Shown here one piece after another: positions 11,190-22,154 of a stretch of DNA of 64,000 nt. Numbering within the stretch: position 1 is the stretch's first letter; each line of letters begins with the position of its first letter. Below the pieces are notes generated by a model. The model was not told where the DNA came from. It made no database searches and was given only the letters and a program-made list of their open reading frames with translations. Source of the stretch: Catenaria anguillulae PL171 (Eukaryota > Blastocladiomycota > Blastocladiomycetes > Blastocladiales > Catenariaceae); the NCBI GenBank assembly GCA_002102555.1, contig MCFL01000011.1, positions 124,001 through 188,000 on the forward strand, in the 5' to 3' direction. A program made the translations under genes and the position numbers.

Positions 11190-14100
11190 ATCGGGCCCGA
11201 GGGACAAGCCCCGCGCATACGCGCATGATGCCCCAACCCGATGCCATACCCGAAGTCACCTTCACCACCCTCAACGTGTGTGGCATCAGCGACGAAGCAA
11301 AGACTATGGCAGTTCTGGCGTATATGGATGCAGTGGGCGCCGACGTCGCGGTGCTGACGGAAACCAAGCTGGTAGAAAAGAAGCGTGTCCAATCGGGCAT
11401 CGACCGCAGGCTCCAGGGAGAGTGGCGCGCACTCTGGGCACATGATGACAGACGGGCGCAGGGTTCGGGACTGTCCATATTCTACCGGCACGGCCTGCAT
11501 CTCACATCGGGAATTCCGCGCGCTTCCGTGGGTACGGCATCCGCATGGACATCAATCTAGTTGGCCTCTCTGCACTGACCGTTTTTGGTGTCTATGTACC
11601 CCATGGCTCGCCCTCCATCGTCGCCGACCTCACTGCCTGGTTGCGCTCCGAAATCACACGCGCCCACGACCTCGGCCACCGCATCCTACTCGGCGGCGAC
11701 CTCAACCCAAACGCTGCCGGGGCAGAGGCGCTAGTTGACATGCTCGCGCTTGAGATTGGGCTCGCCGACATTGCTGCGGCGCATGACTGCCTGGACGTGA
11801 CCCGTCGCAATGCCCACCAGGCCGCCAACCGCCTCGACTTCTGGTATGGGTGCGGCGAAACGCTTGCAGCGACAAACTCGGCTACAGTGTCATGGCCCGC
11901 ACTCCCGCGCCCTTTCTTTACAGACCACGCTGCGGTGACTATTTGCACAAACTTCGGCCAGCAGCTTGACTGGGCTCAGCAAGAGCGAGTTGTTGCCGCC
12001 CTCAGGGCTGCATGTTCCCAACACATCGACACAGCTGCCGCGACCGACGAGCAGTGGAAGGATTACCGGCGCACATCTGACCTGCGGCTTGCTCCCGACC
12101 TTGATGCCCAGCTCGCTGCTGGTAATGTCGACGGTGCGTGGGTTTCTTTTGCCAACGGCTTGCAAGCTTCAGCAAAGGATACTCTCCCCGTCAAACTGCG
12201 TTTCTCCCAGCTCCTCGCAAATCCACGCCACTCGTCCAATCCGCTCGACAAGGCCGCCGCCGAAATCAAGCAGTGGTCAAGGCGCAGCCGCCGCGGCGCC
12301 GCACCGGCAGGCGCCGTCCAGCTCGCTGAGTCGCACGGTCTCCGCCCTCGAGCCGACTTCGCCGACGACCGCAAGTACGCGCGCGCAGCCCTCTCTGTGC
12401 TCCGGATGGCGATTGCGGTCGAGTTCAACCAGGAGCGAGCCGCCAGGATTGCAGCCCGGATCGACAAGCGCAATGAGGATTTCCTCACCAATCTGCCATC
12501 GGTCATCAGCCGGGTCAAGGAGCGCTTCTGCCCGGACTCGTGCATTTCGTTCCATATGCGCGACATGGGCGACGGCCGCAAACGGTTGACGCGAGAGCCA
12601 GAGGAGGTCAAGGAGGGCATCTGGCATGAGGCGAGCAAGTGGTTTGGGCCGCAAAACTACCACGATCTGGATGAGTGGGAGCCCGAGTTTGCCGGACGGG
12701 ACGATGTGGATGGGACGATCTGGACCGATTTGCCAGCGGAAATGGCGGCCAAGGATTTGGACCAGGCTTTCGCGCAGGTGGGGCTGGACAAGGCGCCCGG
12801 CGAGTCGAACCTCACATACCGCTTGTTACGGGACGCGGGTGATGGTTGCCGGCAGGCACTACTCAAGTTGTTCAACGCCATCCTCCACACCAGACGGGTG
12901 CCGCGGGCATGGAAGGAGGGTATCATGGTGCTTGTGCCCAAGAAGCCCGTCGGATACGCTGGGTCAGCCGACGACATGCGGCCCATCACGCTGCTCGAGT
13001 GCGCCAGCAAGCTGTTCATGAAGGTACTCACCACCCGAATGATGCAGGTGCTCACCAACCACGACGTGCTCCTTGGCGCCCGCCACAGCGTCCTGCCCGG
13101 CACCAGTACTACGCTGCCCATTGCAACCTTGTCTGCCGCCATGTCACAGGCCCGCGCGCGCCGTACCCAACTCTGGGTGTACTTCGAGGACAAGACCAAG
13201 GCGTTCGACACGGTTCCACACCACATCCTCCGCCTTGCCCTCAAGCGCATCCGCGTGCCCGACGAGTTTGTGGAGCTGTACTGTGACTCGATGCTCGCAG
13301 GCCGCACGGCACGCATCAAGACCGAATACGGCCTGACCGACCCGATCCCAATGCATCGCGGTATCCCGCAGGGTGCAGTCGAGTCGCCACTCATGTGGGC
13401 CATTTTCTACGACGTGCTCCTGAGCAAGGTCAACCGCTCGTGCCCAGGCGTCAGGTTGTGTGCACGCAAGGGCGAGACGGGCGACCCGGAGCCGGCGCCA
13501 TCAAGGACCGCGCCGCACCGCCCGGTCGGCGAGGTGGTTGACACAACACGTTTGGCGGCCATGGCGTACGTCGACGATGCGGCGTTCTTTGCACCAAACC
13601 GGTTCGAGATGGAGCGTCTGCTGCGGGTCGTGTCGTCGTTCAACCGCGTCACGGCTGTCAAGGCAAACGCTTCCAAGGGTGCCATGTTGGTCCTCAACTG
13701 CAAGGGCGAGGCCCGAGGCGAGCCGCTGACGGTCGAGGGGGAGCCAATTCCATTCCTGGACGGGCGGCAACCCTTCCGGTACCTGGGCGTGTGGTTGTCG
13801 GCAGAGGACTGGCCGCGCACGGCACGAGAGGCGTTTGAGAACGAGCTCCGAAAGGGGCACGGGCTCCTCAAGAGCAAGGCAATCACGGGCAAGATGGCAG
13901 TTTACTTTGCCAACAACGTGATATACCCGGCTGCGCTATACCGCACCAGCAACTTTGTGCCGCCGCCCGCCGTGATCGATACATGGGATGCCAAGTTCCG
14001 GTCGCTAATTCGGCAGAAGCTTGGTGTCGATCGTTCCACGTCCTCGGCTCTGATTCATCATCCGTCCATCCACGATCTTGACTCACTTTCAAACCTGATT

Positions 14101-16266
14101 GTGCGTCACCATGTCACAGAGCTGGCCGTCATGCTCAACGACCGCGGCCCGCTCGGTACGCCGGCTCGCGTGTGCCTCGGACTCGCCGCATGGGCGCTGG
14201 CCATGCCGTGTTCCCCACTCGCGTACCCGACGCCCGAAGCCCCGTCCTCGACCCTGTGCTGGTTCGCCAACTTGCTGCCGATCATGCACGCTGCCAACAT
14301 CTCGGTCGTCGACACGCACGGCGAATTTGCCGTCGACCCGGGCTGCCATCACTCGCCGCTCTTCCTCAGCGAGGACGACTCGCTCGCCCACCGCAACCCG
14401 GCGGTTGTCAGGCAACTACGCAAGTACGGCCTGTATTGGGCAAGCCAATTCGCACCGGAGGGCCAGCCCGTCTACCGGCGACACGTCGAGACCAAGCTCA
14501 ACCTCAACTCGTGGATGCCTTTCCACGAGTCGCTGCTGCGCCGCGTGCAAGAACATCGCCGCCATCCGATCCGCGACCTGCCGTGGCCACTCTTGGCCCA
14601 GCCCGAGGAGCCGTTCCGCCCATGGCTGTACCCGTCCTCGGCGCTCACGCTTAGCCGCTACCTCGCAGCTGGCGCAGGATCAATCGCTGTGCATAGTGAC
14701 GGCGTCACGTTGCCCTCGGTCGCACATGGCGCCGCAGTGACCTTGTACACGGACGGGTCCGTGATGGAGACACCAGAGGGTGGCGGCGCCCGGCCCATTG
14801 GCGCAGGTGTGCACGCATTCGTGGGTACGGGTGTGGACGAGGACAAGGCGCGTGTGGAGACCGAGTTCTGGGACCGCGCGCGAGTGGAGGATGAGGAGGA
14901 AAACGGCGAGATGGTGCAGATCGCCGCCGGAGACGAGGAGCGAGTTGCCGCTGATGAAGATGCGGCGTATATGGTGTCGTTGAGGCCGGTTCATGGCCTA
15001 GTGTCGTCAACGCGTGCGGAGCAGTGGGGCGTACTGGCTGCGGTGTGTTTGGCGCCTGTCGGGTCGGTCGTCAAGATTTTGTCCGATTCCATGGCGGCTG
15101 TGAAGGCGGCTGGCCGTGTGTTGGGTTCGCGCAAGCCCGGTTTGCGTTCTCTCGTGCGGTCTGTGGGGTCGCTCGAGTGGGATGTGATTGATCTTGTGGT
15201 GCGCGAGAGGCGCCTGCGCGCAACGCTCGACTGGGTCAAGGGGCATGCCGGCAACGTGGGCAATGAGTCGGCGGATCGGCTGGCGAACGCAGGGGCCGAG
15301 TCATCTCTCCCGCGGGCAAAGGTCAACCCGGCGTTTGGGCTGGGCCGGCGCAAGATGCGGCACGTGGTCGCGTTCGGCGGGGACATGGTGAGCACAGACC
15401 CGCGGAAGTTCATCAAGTACGCGTGGCACCAGCGGGTGCATGCGTGGCTGGCGTCAAAGAGCACTGCCGCAGGCATCGAGTTGGCCGGAGCGGATGTGGG
15501 TGTGATGGCGCTGGTCATGCACGCGGGCGGGAACGGGCGCGACCGTCGCACGTCGCGCAAGCACAACAAGCTCATTGCCTTTCGCTCGCGGTTCCTCGTG
15601 GGCATGCTGCCGACCCGAGCGCGCAACCACAAGTGGTGGCCGCACAAGTTCCCGAGCCCAAGATGCCCGTCATGCGACACGACCGACGACAGCGCACACT
15701 GGCTTGAGTGCCCTGCAACCGCGCCTGCCCGCGACGAAGCCCGCGAGTACGCCCACCAAGAACTGTCGCGCATCCTTGCCGAGCGCGGCTACACCAACTC
15801 CCCCGCCGCTGCCACGTCCATCTTGTTGCTGTGGTGGACGCCCGCCATGCTGCCCCGCCTCCTCACTGGCGCCATGTCGCTAGAGCAGTTCCAGGTCGTG
15901 TACCCACTGCTCAGGCAAACCAAGGACAAACGCCGCCTCGCTGGTGGCATTGCCGCCCTCCTCGGCCACGCGCTCCACGCCAAGGTGTGGACCGACCACT
16001 GCCAGCGGCTGGTCGACCTTGCACCACCCAACCGCGACGCCCTGCCGCTGCAACGTGACCAACTCGCGCCGCGCGACCCGACCGAGCCGCGCCGTCCACG
16101 CGCAACCAAGAACAGACGACTCAACGCTGGGTTCTGCTCGCTCTGCCGCCTTTCCCTGCTCGTGCACGAGGACGGCGAGTGCCCCAACACTGGCGGCGCA
16201 TCGACGCGCAGCGACGCAGACGCCCAAGTAACTCGTGCTCTGCACGGGTTAGACACTTTGTGGTGA
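11186..16266 (+). CDS. LINE ORF2: endonuclease, reverse transcriptase, RNase H (one frameshift)
   Basis: The ATG overlaps the ORF1 stop. The endonuclease starts TLNVCGISDEAKT, followed by TETKL, LLGGDLNPN, RRNAHQAANRLDFWYG and FTDHAAVT. RT motifs include VLVPKKPVG, FEDKTKAFDTVPHHIL, HRGIPQGAVESPLMW and AYVDDAAFF. RNase H shows VTLYTDGSV, SSTRAEQWGVLAA, LSDSMAAVKAA and WVKGHAGNVGNESADRLAN. Cys/His clusters CPSCDTTDDSAHWLEC and CSLCRLSLLVHEDGEC end the protein. Relative to copy 2 there is a one-nucleotide deletion around 11499-11503 inside the endonuclease, so the frame opened at 11186 runs into a stop at 11560 while the rest reads on in another frame to 16266. Everything after that point is open for over 1550 codons, which suggests a recent insertion. 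Confidence 0.9.
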
Positions 16267-16694
16267 GTGGAGGTAGTGGAAGGAGAGAGTGGGGAGGGGA
16301 GAGAGAGTGGGAGAGGGAAGGGCGCTGTGTGCGCGACTGATGAGTATTGTTCTTTTTGTTTTTCGTTTTGGTTTTGGTTTCGGTTTTGGTTTTGTCTTTT
16401 TCTTCTGTTTCCTGGCCTCGGGTCCAAGTTGCCGCCACCCAATCACTTCCTTTCCGGTCTGATTGCTTCGTTTCCCCCTCCTTTTTTCTTCTCACGTCGT
16501 TCTGTTTCTTGTTTGGTTCGTCAAGGTGCCGCTGGGCATGTCGGTGAGCAGTGGGGTCTGCGGGTTGGTCCAAGAGTATGCGCGCGCGCCCATTATTGTT
16601 GCGAGGGTTGCCCCATCCAATCTGTTCTTTATTCGTTTTCTCCGTTGACTCCTTACCATAATTGTGCTCCAGTTCAATAAACTCTGCGTTCTAC
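16267..16694 (+). other. LINE copy 1 3' UTR and 3' end
   Basis: This non-coding tail contains a GGTTTTGGTTTCGGTTTTGG-like tract and the AATAAA-GCGTTCTAC end. The same end is found in copy 2 (22155-22175 on the minus strand), so the 3' terminus is well defined. It has no A tail. Confidence 0.8.
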
Positions 16695-16711
16695 TCCATT
16701 TGGCCATAGGA
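16695..16711. repeat. Right target-site duplication of LINE copy 1
   Basis: An exact copy of the 17 bp at 9324-9340, directly after the element's CTAC end. Confidence 0.93.
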
Positions 16712-16713
16712 CC
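16695..16713 (-). pseudogene. Severed 5' end (19 nt) of the tRNA-Arg gene
   Basis: Read on the minus strand this is GGTCCTATGGCCAAATGGA, the first 19 nucleotides of the tRNA-Arg whose body is at 9270-9340. It keeps the original acceptor G1 G2 that the left part lost. Confidence 0.88.
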
Positions 16714-17782
16714 TCTTCTTGTTATATGTAGAGAAACACGGTCCGTTTTATACGTCTGAACCAATCAGCCAAGGAAATGCGTATGCGTCGCCCTGCAAGG
16801 AAAGACCGCATGTCTTCGTTTCGGTGGCTTACATAAGATGGCAAGAACGACCGTAATGGCGCTCCACAGCTGCACTCGGACTCGACCAAGGCGCGCGTCA
16901 CAGTTTGGATTGGGCATGCCACACGCAGATTCAACACTTCCTTGTTAGGCTGCCCCCTTTGGCTGTGACCGACAAAGGAATATCAAGCTGTACAACCTGG
17001 TGTCCAAAGTTCATGGGAATTGATCCAGAATTCAGCGTTTCCCAGACGCCGAGAGCGCGATGGGGATCAGGAGGCCTTCTTGGCCAATAAACTTGCCAAT
17101 GTCTGTGGACACATGTTTGTAGAGCGTCTTCAACATGTGCTCGCTCATGTGTGGCGCGCTGTACCTATTCAACTCCAAATATTCTTTCAATATCCAGTTT
17201 TATTGCTAATTTCCGTTTTATTGCTAATTTCCGTCTTGGTACAGACGCTCGTGTTGGCGTGCATCGCGACGCAGCTGTCTCACATGGACTGATCACGAAA
17301 GCAAAGCAGCCCAAATGACCCAACCTTGGTATCTGGCGAGCTACCCGTTCAGGTACACAGCCTAAAACATCAAGGTTTAGCCGTGCATTTTCCACTCATC
17401 GTGAGCGTACGTGTATATGCCAGGATGGGACTGCTCGGGATTGCTGTTTCACATTTCATTACTGTTGGAATGTAATCAAAAGGGCAAACGACGATTTACC
17501 CGACCCACATGGTTAGCGCATTTGGTGGTAGTCCTTATTGCTCACACTTGCCATGTAATGTGGGGATGTATATGCAAAGTGGCCTCTATTCAACCGCCGG
17601 AGCTGGGCACCCCAGAGCAGCGACCCGAGTCAGTGGGTACCTTGCTGCCTCACCCTGAGCATGCCCAAATGGTACAAATACAACCTTGCCCCACCGTCCA
17701 CATTGCCGGCCTCGTCCCATGTTCACCAAACACTTACTCGCTCATCCCGCTTGTCCTTTATCCTCAAATCAAAACACTCACC
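16714..17782. other. Intergenic, upstream of a small secreted protein gene
   Basis: No gene is recognised. It contains an 18-bp tandem duplication (17197-17232), and the region just before 17783 is pyrimidine-rich as expected of a fungal promoter. Confidence 0.45.
17197..17232. repeat. Two tandem copies of an 18-bp unit
   Basis: The unit GTTTTATTGCTAATTTCC occurs twice in direct succession. It looks like a simple local duplication with no obvious function. Confidence 0.8.
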
Positions 17783-18139
17783 ATGCGCTCTTCGAACGTT
17801 TTCGCTGCCTTGCTTGCCGTCCTGGCAGCCACCTCCACTTTCGCTGACGCGACCGACTCTTCGACTGCGCCCAACGCTGGCACGTTGTGACACTCACGCT
17901 GCAAATTGAACTGGGAAAGAAGGATAACGCTGACCACCATGTGCTTCTTGTGCTGTCCATCCTTACGCTTGTAAATAGTGTCTTCTTCCGGTGACGCCCC
18001 CGACGTTCCCCCCTTCGACGTGTGCTACCGCAACTGTGTCAAGCACCGTTGTGCGTCCGTGTGCAAGACGGGCCCCAAGGACACGTGCCGCGAGTGCCGC
18101 TGGGCGTGCTTTGATGGCTTTTGTGGTGGTTCGCAATAA
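17783..18139 (+). CDS. Small cysteine-rich secreted protein, two exons
   Basis: Exon 1 encodes a typical signal peptide (MRSSNVFAALLAVLAATSTF, cleavage likely near FADA). Exon 2 (17979-18139) encodes about 52 residues with eight cysteines in the spacing CX3C-X4-C-X3-C-X7-C-X2-C-X3-C-X4-C, ending CGGSQ. The acceptor is AAATAG at 17978. Neither GT near the exon 1 end (ACGTTGTG) joins in frame; a GC donor at 17880 (G|GCACG) does, giving about 85 aa. The junction is therefore uncertain. Cys pattern and secretion fit an effector-like or antimicrobial-type peptide, but no family is recognised. Confidence 0.6.
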
Positions 18140-18761
18140 GCACGGGTAAGCTGCGTGTGCATGAAAAAGGTTGCTTGAAAGTATCGACCGAAAGGGTGTG
18201 GTTTAGTCCTGTGTGATTCGCCAGATATGCTGTTCATGTGTGTATTGAGTGGGCTGGGAGTGATATACGATACATGCATTAAAACGATCTGACAGTTTGT
18301 GGCGAGCTTGCGGAGGCCATAGTCTTTGCTTATCAGTTACGGCGTGTCTAGTGAGCGCAACTTCGAAACGGCTCATATGTCTCATTTCGCTCTCACTTCT
18401 GTTGTGAACTCCAAGTTGATGTCCATTGATCAAAGCGGGATGAAAATGATAGTAAATGGTTTTTCATTGTCCAAGTTGAAGAACTGAGGAGGACACTGGA
18501 TGACAAGAAGAACGGATATCAATCGGAAATTAGGGAGAGGGAGGGGTCGGTGAGGCGGGGGGAAGGGTAAAGAGGGTCAATCATCCAGGCAATCAACGAC
18601 AAAAACACTCTAAATCATATGCACAAAAGGGACACCACCCCAACGATCATGATCAAACAACAATGTGGGTGTTTTCAAAAAGGCAATCTTCCTTCTATGT
18701 CTGCTTTGTATCCTTGGATTACTTTGTATGCGTGGAGTCGAGTTTCGTAGACGAGGTTGGC
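18140..18761. other. Intergenic between convergent genes
   Basis: Nothing recognisable is seen; this is the shared 3' flank of the secreted protein and the Ser/Lys/Ala-rich protein. Confidence 0.45.
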
Positions 18762-19244
18762 TTAGATGGCCTGAGCAGCGCTCGTTCTTGCGGCAGATTT
18801 GGCCGGTACCTTGGCAGCGCCTTGTGCAGCGGGCTTGGCCACGGCGACCACAAGCGACAGCGGAACCACCTTGGCATTCTTAGTGGCCGACTTGCGCCCG
18901 ACCCGACGCGCCAGCAGACTCGGCGACGGTGCACCCGCCAAGGCAGCGAGAGGTGTGTCGATGTTGTGGAGATCAAACGACTCGTCGTCGCTGCTGCTGC
19001 TGCTGCTGGTCGCAGCGTCCTCGATGTCGGCGACCATGTCGACCACGTCGGTGAGGGCGATGGCAAGATCAGAGAGGTCTGGCACGTGCATGGAAGCGGC
19101 GAGCGGCACGGGAAGCTGCAGGCGAGTCAAGAATTGGTGGTGTTCGTCCGACCCATACGAAATGGAGATGGCGCCGCGGCGAGGGCGGGCGGTGGTGATG
19201 GGAAGGACCACAGGGGTCGCAGGAAGAGTCGAAGAGGCAGACAT
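18762..19244 (-). CDS. Small hypothetical protein, acidic-serine then Lys/Ala-rich
   Basis: A single 160-codon frame starting MSASSTLPATPVVL. The N-terminal half contains a possible folded segment around the hydrophobic MHVPDLSDLAIALTDVVDMV. A Ser6-Asp-Asp-Glu tract and then a basic tail (GRKSATKNAK, AKVPAKSAART) reminiscent of histone-H1-like or nuclear tails follow. No family is recognised. The promoter side (19245 onward) is free of other genes. The antisense strand is also open, so the coding call rests on composition and the clean start. Confidence 0.45.
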   Translation of the reverse strand: MSASSTLPATPVVLPITTARPRRGAISISYGSDEHHQFLTRLQLPVPLAASMHVPDLSDLAIALTDVVDMVADIEDAATSSSSSSDDESFDLHNIDTPLAALAGAPSPSLLARRVGRKSATKNAKVVPLSLVVAVAKPAAQGAAKVPAKSAARTSAAQAI

Positions 19245-20497
19245 GATGAGAGGATGGTTGGTTGGTTTTGGGTGGAGTTAGGTCTGAGCGTCTTGTGTAT
19301 TGAATGTGTGTATGTAGGCGGGTTAAATGATGAAGAACTGGATGAAGAGGCTGTCAAGTTGGGGTGGGAAGACGGCGGGAAGGCGAGCATCTTTATAGCC
19401 AAATGCATGTCCTGGGGAGCCCACAGTTCGGGGCTGGAGGAGAAACAAGAATGTGGAGCGCACGCGAAACAAGCATGAGGTATATGATTTGGAAGGTCAA
19501 CTAAAGAATGCGCATGCTCATGTGTCATTGTCATCGTTTACCTTACGTTACGTTGCTTCCGGCGTCTCATTTCAACGTCATCAATTGCATTTTGCTTGCT
19601 GTATTGCGGACAAAAATGAGATGACCGCATGCTTGTTGCGGCGCGCACATGCGATGATTTGCGGCACTTGGGCCGATGCTTTGGGGGTTTTCGGTCCGCA
19701 AGATCGGCAAGCGAAGCAAAAGGAAAGAACAAAGCTCAAAGAGAGTTGAAGGATCGAGTCATCTCATTTGGCACAAATGTCAGCGGGCAGCGAGGGATGG
19801 TCAGCAGATCGATAGCTGCCCCGCCTGCCAACTCGGTGCCAAGACGAACCTTGAAGAAGGTTGGGATTTTTCAGAAACACCAGGCAGAATGCCCACGCTG
19901 GCCACGTCAGCAAACCGTTGCCACGTTGGGGCCGGATGATTCACACCTTCTTACTGTGCCAACACGTTTCAAGTGTCTCACATTGTCTCGCACACCTTCT
20001 TCAGCTTGTTGTCCCAACACAATTGGTGACGACACGTTTCCGGCATCGTCACTACCGCGATGATGACACATCGACGGGAATGTGTGGTGATGCCAGCATG
20101 TGTGACGAACCCGATGGTGCCCGCTAGCAACAGAATGCTCACTTGATGAAGTGTGTAAAAGATCGGGCATGGCTCACTGTCTCACTGTCTCACTGCCAAT
20201 CGACCACAGCACTCATCCGTGCATAAAGCATGCACCGTTTCCCGACCACTCGAGAAGGCCGTTTCGTGAGAGGCGCATCAGCATCGTTTTCACACATGCA
20301 TGCATGCATGGCAGCCCTCGACCATTGAGCAGCTTCAACTTCAAACTCAATTGGATCAAAAGGTTGATGAACAGCCGAAACCACCGTGAGTCACACTAGG
20401 TATTTAAATCGAGGAAAGAATTCGATCAAGGCATGTACAGAATGAGACAATGTGACGCATGATTCCTCACACCCAACTCAAATTCACCTGCTCCACT
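19245..20497. other. Intergenic, no gene recognised
   Basis: This 1.25-kb stretch lies between the starts of the Ser/Lys/Ala-rich gene and the end of MAK11. Short open frames have no motif. A small run of CTCACTGT units is visible at about 20173-20195. Confidence 0.45.
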
Positions 20498-21926
20498 TTA
20501 CGCCTGTTGCTTGTTCTTGTTCTTCTTTGCACGCTTCCGCTTGGACTGGCTGGCCTCTGACCCGTGAGCCATGCCATCAGTGGCAGCGTCAACAGGCGCT
20601 TCAGCCACGGCCTTGCGCTTCTTGGAAGCCGCAGATGCAGGCGAAGGCTTGGGCGCCTCCGCCTCCTCCTGCTCCTCTTGCATCTCCTCCATCTCGGCAT
20701 CACTCTGGACCCCCTCGCTCGCCTCTGCATCCGACTCTTCTTCATTATCAGGCACAAGCTCGCCATCAATCGCATCCATGGCCAAACACGTCAACCTGCA
20801 CTTTGTATCCAGCTCGGTAATGGGATCCACCTTTTTCGCGGCCTCACCAATGCGTGGACTCGCGCGCGGGATCCCCCACACGGACACAATGCCCGACGAG
20901 CTGGCGGCCGCAAGGTAGTACTCGACATTTGCACCATGGGGCTTGACATGGACATTGGCTTGGTCGTCGTCGGCCTCGTCATCGGACGTTTGGTCGGCAT
21001 CGGCATCGGGCGTGAATGCGTGCACAATAACCGACCGGATCCGCGTGCTTGCGTCTTCACGGGCAAAGTGTGCAACGACACGAATAGCACGCTCCTCGGA
21101 CTCATCATCGTCTTCCTCTTGCCCGTCATCGTCCTGTTCCTCTTCCTCCGACATTTCCAACATAGTCACCAACCCATCCTCGCTGCCAACCACAAACCGG
21201 TGATCATCGACAAAGGCAAACGCATTGAGCCGCGTGCGCGGCGACGCATGCACGGCAATGGACGACGTGGATGCCGTGTCGTAAATGACGAGCGAGTGGT
21301 TGAAGAGGATGGCGTAATGAACGCCCGTGGGCGAAAAGTGAATTGCAAACGGAGTGTCGGGCAGGCGCGATTTCGTGGCTTTGAGCCCGCGAAGCAGGTT
21401 CCAGCAAATGAGTTGGCGGTCTGACGACACAGTAAGTGCGAGTTTGCCTGATGGGTGGATGGCAATACCAGTGATTGCGGCCCTGGGTGTTTGGAAAAGG
21501 GAGCCGTGTGAGCATGAGAAACTGATTCAGCTTGATCTCGGCCAGCAAAAGGGAAAAAACATACTTGTGGCCCTTCAAGGTGGTCAATGGCTCCCAATCC
21601 TTTGTCCGCCACATGATCAACTTGCCCTGCTCGTCTCCCGACAAGACATGTGTCTTTCCAAACGCCTCGATCTGCGACACGGTGGCATTGTGCGCAAACA
21701 GCTCGCCCATGGCACGCATCGACTTGAGCGAGTACACCTTGATGAGTTCATCTTGCCCGCCAGTGCACAAGACGCCGCCGCCCTTTGCGGAAATGGCCAT
21801 GGACTTGATGCATCCAATGTGTGCCCCAAACCCAAACAGTTGCGTCGACAGTTGCGAGGTGGTGTCGACAGCGTAGCCAAACAGCAGGCGTTCGTAGGAA
21901 CCGGCGGTGATTCGGAGGACGGGCAT
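20498..21926 (-). CDS. MAK11/PAK1IP1, WD-repeat 60S ribosome biogenesis factor
   Basis: Exons are 21926-21565 and 21482-20498 (82-nt GT-AG intron), about 448 aa. It starts MPVLRITAGSYERLLFGYAV, matching the family N-terminus, then WD-type blades: GGQDELIKVYSL, SGDEQGKLIMW, HPSGKLALTVSSDRQLICWNL, VVGSEDGLVTMLEM and GIVSVWGI, followed by KCRLTCLAMDAI. The C-terminus is acidic then strongly basic (KRKRAKKNKNKQQA), as expected for a nucleolar protein. MAK11 acts in pre-60S maturation upstream of Rlp24. An unusual acidic insertion (EEEEQDDDGQEEDDD and a second Asp-rich patch) sits between blades and makes the propeller longer than in yeast or human. Confidence 0.88.
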
Positions 21927-22135
21927 GGTGCGGGGGATGGATGGGGGTTCACTTTGCGGCGATGGTGGTTAGGGTATCCATGGAACGTTAATGATTGATC
22001 AGCACGCTCGGTCTCGCGAAAGGGTGTTAGGCAGCAGACGCAGCCGTTCGGAAGATTGCGCGTTGCATTTCGCATCATGTGACGTGTTGCCACATGATCT
22101 CGAAGCCCCCCAGAAGTGCCCAATTTGAGCAAGGA

Positions 22136-22154
22136 GGTCGTATGCAGTCGGTAT
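22136..22154 (+). pseudogene. 19-nt tRNA-like 5' end at the 3' junction of LINE copy 2
   Basis: GGTCGTATGCAGTCGGTAT lies directly against the 3' end of LINE copy 2. It closely resembles the start of the tRNA-Gln at 30205 (GGTCGTATGGTGTAGTCGGT), with a short deletion in the D stem. Orientation relative to the element is the same as the tRNA-Arg fragment at copy 1, and both are 19 nt long. I read it as the remnant of the tRNA gene into which copy 2 inserted. Confidence 0.6.

Larger units (their letters stand above)
9341..16694 (+). mobile_element. LINE (non-LTR retrotransposon) copy 1, about 7.35 kb, almost full length
   Basis: The element is bounded by exact 17-bp duplications. It has a 94-bp 5' leader, ORF1 (9435-11189), ORF2 (11186-16266, one frame break) and a 428-bp 3' UTR with an AATAAA at about 16676, ending CGTTCTAC without a poly(A) or simple-repeat tail. 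Domain order (CCHC ORF1; apurinic-type endonuclease, RT, RNase H and a Cys/His finger in ORF2) fits the I/Tad-like group of fungal LINEs; the clade is inference. The insertion lies in the D-arm of a tRNA-Arg gene, in antisense orientation to the tRNA. A relative lies at 22155-28400 on the minus strand. Confidence 0.93.

Noticed and set aside
17197-17232. CRISPR-like repeats
   Set aside because: Only two directly adjacent 18-bp copies without spacers; a local duplication.
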